Assembly (NCBI GenBank): GCA_966250385.1
Contig: CBINHC010000039.1
Location: 1 to 7,897, forward strand
DNA length: 7,897 bases
Source of the DNA: DASWTL01 sp966250385
GTDB lineage: Bacteria; Bacteroidota; Bacteroidia; Sphingobacteriales; Sphingobacteriaceae
Direction of reading: 5' to 3'
Part shown: positions 6,401-7,897 of the stretch, piece by piece
Layout: each line of letters starts with the position of its first letter
How positions within the stretch are numbered: position 1 is the stretch's first letter
Program-made: the position numbers and the translations under genes
The notes under the pieces: model-generated
Seen by the model: the letters and a program-made list of their open reading frames with translations, nothing else
The model's database searches: none
What the model was told of the DNA's origin: nothing

Positions 6401-7820
6401 ACAGTTTCTTGTGGAAAGAGCCGTTCACGGTAATTCCTGAATACCGGTAACCTTTGAAATCCAGGTAGGTAATATTGCCTTTGACGTTTTCGCTGAGTCT
6501 GTTCACATCGAAGCTGCTTCCCCTAACTGCCAGGTTGAAGGTTGACCTGCCCAGGGTCTCGTTTTCTAGGAGGTCTTTCAGGTTAAGATCATAGCCGCGG
6601 ATTGTACCCGAATAGGTGGGAGTTTTTTTCTCGGGCAGGCTCATGTTAATGTCAGCAAAGAGCCGTCCCATGCGCGTTTTCAGTTCCCCTCGCGTCCGGA
6701 AATTATTTGTATAGCCGGTAAAGGCACCTTTAAAGTTGACGTTTCCGAACTTATCGGCCATTACAGGAATATAATCTCTCTTCGAGCCGATCAGCCGGTT
6801 GAGTATATAGTTGACATCCCTGCGGTTCGAATATAACTGCCGGAAGTTAAGGTCAAAGTATGTGCGTCCGATATACGGTAGCCCTTTGACATTGAAGTCG
6901 CCTATCAGGTATGTGGCCTGGCCCGCCTTTGCCCTGACATTGTTCGTTTGGAAATTATCCACGTATCCGCTGGCGGTTCCGGAGATTGACAGCCGGAAAT
7001 CCATTTTTTGCATGGTTGGTGCGAAGTACGCTATATCCCTGAAGTATATCTTGGAGTCGCGGAGCCGGGCGGTCAGGTGTACCTTCGTGATAAATTTCTG
7101 GAGATCGGAAAAAGAACCGAATTTCATCAGCAGGTAGTCGGAGATCCTGCTGTCCGGGGTGACCAGCAACAGATCGGAAAATTCCATCCGGTTAGGGTCA
7201 ATGGTTGCCGACGTGTTCAGCGTCTTAAGATAGAAGCCGCTTTTTTCCCTGAATGTCAGGTTGCTGATGTCCGCCTTGGCCAGGTGGTTCTTCGTGTCGA
7301 GATTTTTAACCACTGTGCTGAGATTCTTCAGATGAAGATCGTTGAAATTAATGCCCTGAACCTTGTTGTTGTAGTTAAAGTTCCTGTACTTGAAGCCGAC
7401 TTCGTTAAGCACGATTTTCGAAAAGGTGATGTGGTAAGGCTTTGAGGGTTTCTTTTTTGGCGCAGTGGTTTCGGGATGAAAGTAGTCAAACAGAAACTGA
7501 AGATTCGTGGTACTGTCCTTGTACTGCTTAATATGAAAAGTCCCGCGGTCAAGCTGGGCTGTATTGATCACAATCCGGCGCTGATCAAGCGAAAACGTAT
7601 TGATGTCCAGCAGAATCCTGGGCGTAAAAAGAAGGGTGTCCTTTTCACGGTCCTGAACCAAAAGTCCTTCCAGGACCAGGGACTTGAATGGTTTTATGTA
7701 CAGGCTTTGGACTTCAACGCGGGTATTGAGCTCTCTGGAAAGATAACCGGCGGCCTTCTTGGCTACAAAAGTCTGTACGGGTTTGAATTGTAAGGAAAAA
7801 ATCAAAGCTGCTACCAGCAA
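3420..7820 (-). CDS. tamB: TamB-like (DUF490/AsmA-type) outer-membrane assembly or lipid-transport protein
   Basis: This giant protein (1466 residues from the TTG at 7820) has the plan of Bacteroidota TamB proteins. A hydrophobic N-terminal anchor (only its end is present from this start) leads into the AsmA-like opening FVAKKAAGYLSRELNTRVEV (residues 18-37). A very long periplasmic region of repeated short amphipathic beta strands follows, the type that builds a hydrophobic groove. The TamB C-terminal domain spans about 1070-1430, with ISQGDFNFTAKEVINKIFDI from about 1163, LNFPNDANVRDELQSYLSD (about 1249-1267) and a conserved region ending near FLRLLIG. The last 30 residues are Pro/Ala-rich. 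TamB family members link the inner membrane to outer-membrane Omp85 proteins or carry phospholipids between the membranes; the role here is inferred from the family. No ATG, GTG or TTG upstream of 7820 is in frame before a stop, yet the open frame encodes the missing half of the anchor (see 7821-7871). The 3' end lies 25 bp from the ribBA stop. Confidence 0.88.
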   Translation of the reverse strand: MLVAALIFSLQFKPVQTFVAKKAAGYLSRELNTRVEVQSLYIKPFKSLVLEGLLVQDREKDTLLFTPRILLDINTFSLDQRRIVINTAQLDRGTFHIKQYKDSTTNLQFLFDYFHPETTAPKKKPSKPYHITFSKIVLNEVGFKYRNFNYNNKVQGINFNDLHLKNLSTVVKNLDTKNHLAKADISNLTFREKSGFYLKTLNTSATIDPNRMEFSDLLLVTPDSRISDYLLMKFGSFSDLQKFITKVHLTARLRDSKIYFRDIAYFAPTMQKMDFRLSISGTASGYVDNFQTNNVRAKAGQATYLIGDFNVKGLPYIGRTYFDLNFRQLYSNRRDVNYILNRLIGSKRDYIPVMADKFGNVNFKGAFTGYTNNFRTRGELKTRMGRLFADINMSLPEKKTPTYSGTIRGYDLNLKDLLENETLGRSTFNLAVRGSSFDVNRLSENVKGNITYLDFKGYRYSGITVNGSFHKKLFDGKLLVNDRNIKLAFNGNVDLNPALPVFNFTSTIRGANLHVLKFVKDTIQIDADVTTNFSGNDIDNIQGDFQIRNARLTNSNNSFTVDSVSLVAAGLGNNRSLSITSDILSASIEGQYHLKTLPAYFKTLIKNYVPSIDFKLSPFQSQNFVFKLNLKDFAPISHLFIPDLTVPQPAVFNGRFASADSIATFNGFAPLITYKKFRINNLIIDETTSKKAMNIFVTSDRIDITDSLYLQNINIANILSRDSLNLNVKLSDKTASNQLDLNGLAVFNKETFANLSLLPSEVLINNETWKVQEQVQFGFDQGKVTVDSFQLSREGQSVTVNGTISNNPNDHLVVGFSDFRLTTFNPVTDPLGINLGGQLNGEIHLAALGKAPHFDGTIKIDTLTYNKIAIGDLDMDAGFDNSTKLVEVAVNIRKQGQETLNIKGNYDANIDRQNLNLDVAMEDNEVILFHPLLKNLVSDMSGKVSANLKVTGKATSPRVDGTISLNDAGMTVNYLKTHYRITDEFQVENTIIRLQDVVLRDIHDNEAVANGTVNMETPSIPVINVRVRANKFQALNTTAKDNPLYYGVAYGTGTFSFIGPTNNMRINIKAETEEGTIFNIPLNAAETVGESQFITFVAKDSTLTPEKQTAFKGLTMNFQLRVDEKSEVNIITDLGRLSGRGNADLTLDITSFGDFQMNGIYRISQGDFNFTAKEVINKIFDIRQGGFIRFSGSPTEASINLKAVYGVRTSLQPLYLAAGRDADEGRRVLAEAVMNLNGQILKPDISLDLNFPNDANVRDELQSYLSDASNLNLQASSLIVRRSFASGTSNMNLGEQTTSTLISTGTELAFNSLNNILAQYLGLKYVDLNIRSLNEASASVRLFNERLVLTGGVTDRSNDVGELEVLGGKVARDVEALYLLRRDGSLTLRASQRLNNRSFLNPQDEYVNALGLIYRQEFDNLHEFLRLLIGKKRSEERIPAPVPGALSPGVIEPRKAAQPVIKNSTQ
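3459..3478. repeat. Perfect 8-bp inverted repeat with 4-bp loop, in the tamB 3' end
   Basis: CCGGGGTT and AACCCCGG flank CGAT. In rightward RNA the stem can extend by two U-G pairs and one C-G pair (3456-3481), while leftward RNA meets A-C mismatches there. It lies about 65 bp past the ribBA stop and inside the last coding codons of tamB. No T-run follows on either strand, so it is not a standard intrinsic terminator. It may protect or define the 3' end of the ribBA message. Confidence 0.45.
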
Positions 7821-7871
7821 CAGGAATGATGCTATAACCCAAAGCGTTATTTTAAGTAGTTTTTTGATAAT
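7821..7871 (-). other. tamB: In-frame N-terminal extension of tamB encoding the rest of its membrane anchor
   Basis: Upstream of the TTG at 7820 the frame stays open to a TGA at 7881-7883. Translated, it reads IIKKLLKITLWVIASFL and then LLVAALIFSL, which together form a textbook positively charged, hydrophobic signal anchor. Without it the called protein keeps only about 10 hydrophobic residues, too few for a membrane segment. The only possible initiators here are non-canonical: ATT at 7871, ATC at 7868, or ATA at 7850. A sequence error or an indel in the A6 run (7860-7865) that joins the frame to an upstream start is the other explanation. Confidence 0.6.
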
Positions 7872-7875
7872 TTTG
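7868..7875 (+). promoter_or_regulatory. Candidate -7 promoter element (TAATTTTG) for a rightward gene beyond the window
   Basis: TAATTTTG matches TAnnTTTG exactly on the plus strand and would start transcription near 7880, running out of the window. It implies a gene divergent from tamB. In related genomes tsaD is sometimes found next to tamB, but that is background knowledge and nothing here confirms it. The -33 region is only A/T-rich. The element overlaps the probable first codons of tamB. Confidence 0.45.
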
Positions 7876-7897
7876 TAGTTTCAGTTAGACAAACAAC

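Noticed and set aside
7008..7445. A 145-codon plus-strand open frame and several shorter ones antisense to tamB
   Set aside because: All sit inside the TamB-like reading frame. Their translations are low-information and show no recognisable domains or promoters.
1..7897. Mobile elements, CRISPR arrays, phage genes, defence or toxin-antitoxin systems
   Set aside because: None of the reading frames resembles a transposase, integrase, Cas, nuclease or toxin, and I saw no direct-repeat arrays or target-site duplications.

Overview
The window looks like chromosomal core DNA from a member of the Bacteroidota, probably close to Sphingobacteriia or Chitinophagia. Three things support this. The genes are a Bacteroidota-type START-like protein, a long LptF/LptG permease, a RibBA fusion and a very large TamB-like protein. 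Several intergenic sites match the Bacteroidota promoter -7 element TAnnTTTG (positions 135-142 minus, 610-617 plus, 2107-2114 plus, 7868-7875 plus). The ribosome-binding sites are weak and A-rich, with no clear Shine-Dalgarno sequence. The assignment rests on protein style and promoter motifs, not on a database comparison.

Layout from left to right. An elongator-type tRNA with anticodon CAT runs leftward at 1-55 and is cut by the window edge. Divergent from it, a rightward series holds a small START-like domain protein (214-594), an LptF/LptG-family LPS-export permease (622-2043) and, after a 145-bp leader, the riboflavin enzyme RibBA (2189-3394). Convergent with ribBA and only 25 bp away is a 4.4-kb leftward tamB-like gene (3420 to about 7820, probably starting upstream at about 7871). 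At the right edge a rightward promoter-like element (7868-7875) points to another gene beyond the window.

How the genes fit together. The permease (LPS export) and the TamB-like protein (outer-membrane assembly or lipid transport) both serve the cell envelope. RibBA makes both precursors of riboflavin. The START-like protein has no assigned role. The rightward genes may be partly co-transcribed, but each of lptF/G and ribBA has its own candidate -7 element.

I found no mobile element, CRISPR array, phage gene, toxin-antitoxin pair or defence system. The points most worth a second look are: the missing ATG/GTG/TTG start for a full-length TamB membrane anchor; a promoter element abutting the GTG of the permease gene, which could give a leaderless mRNA; the structured ribBA leader; and a strong inverted repeat inside the convergent tail of tamB. 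The remaining sequence is ordinary housekeeping DNA.
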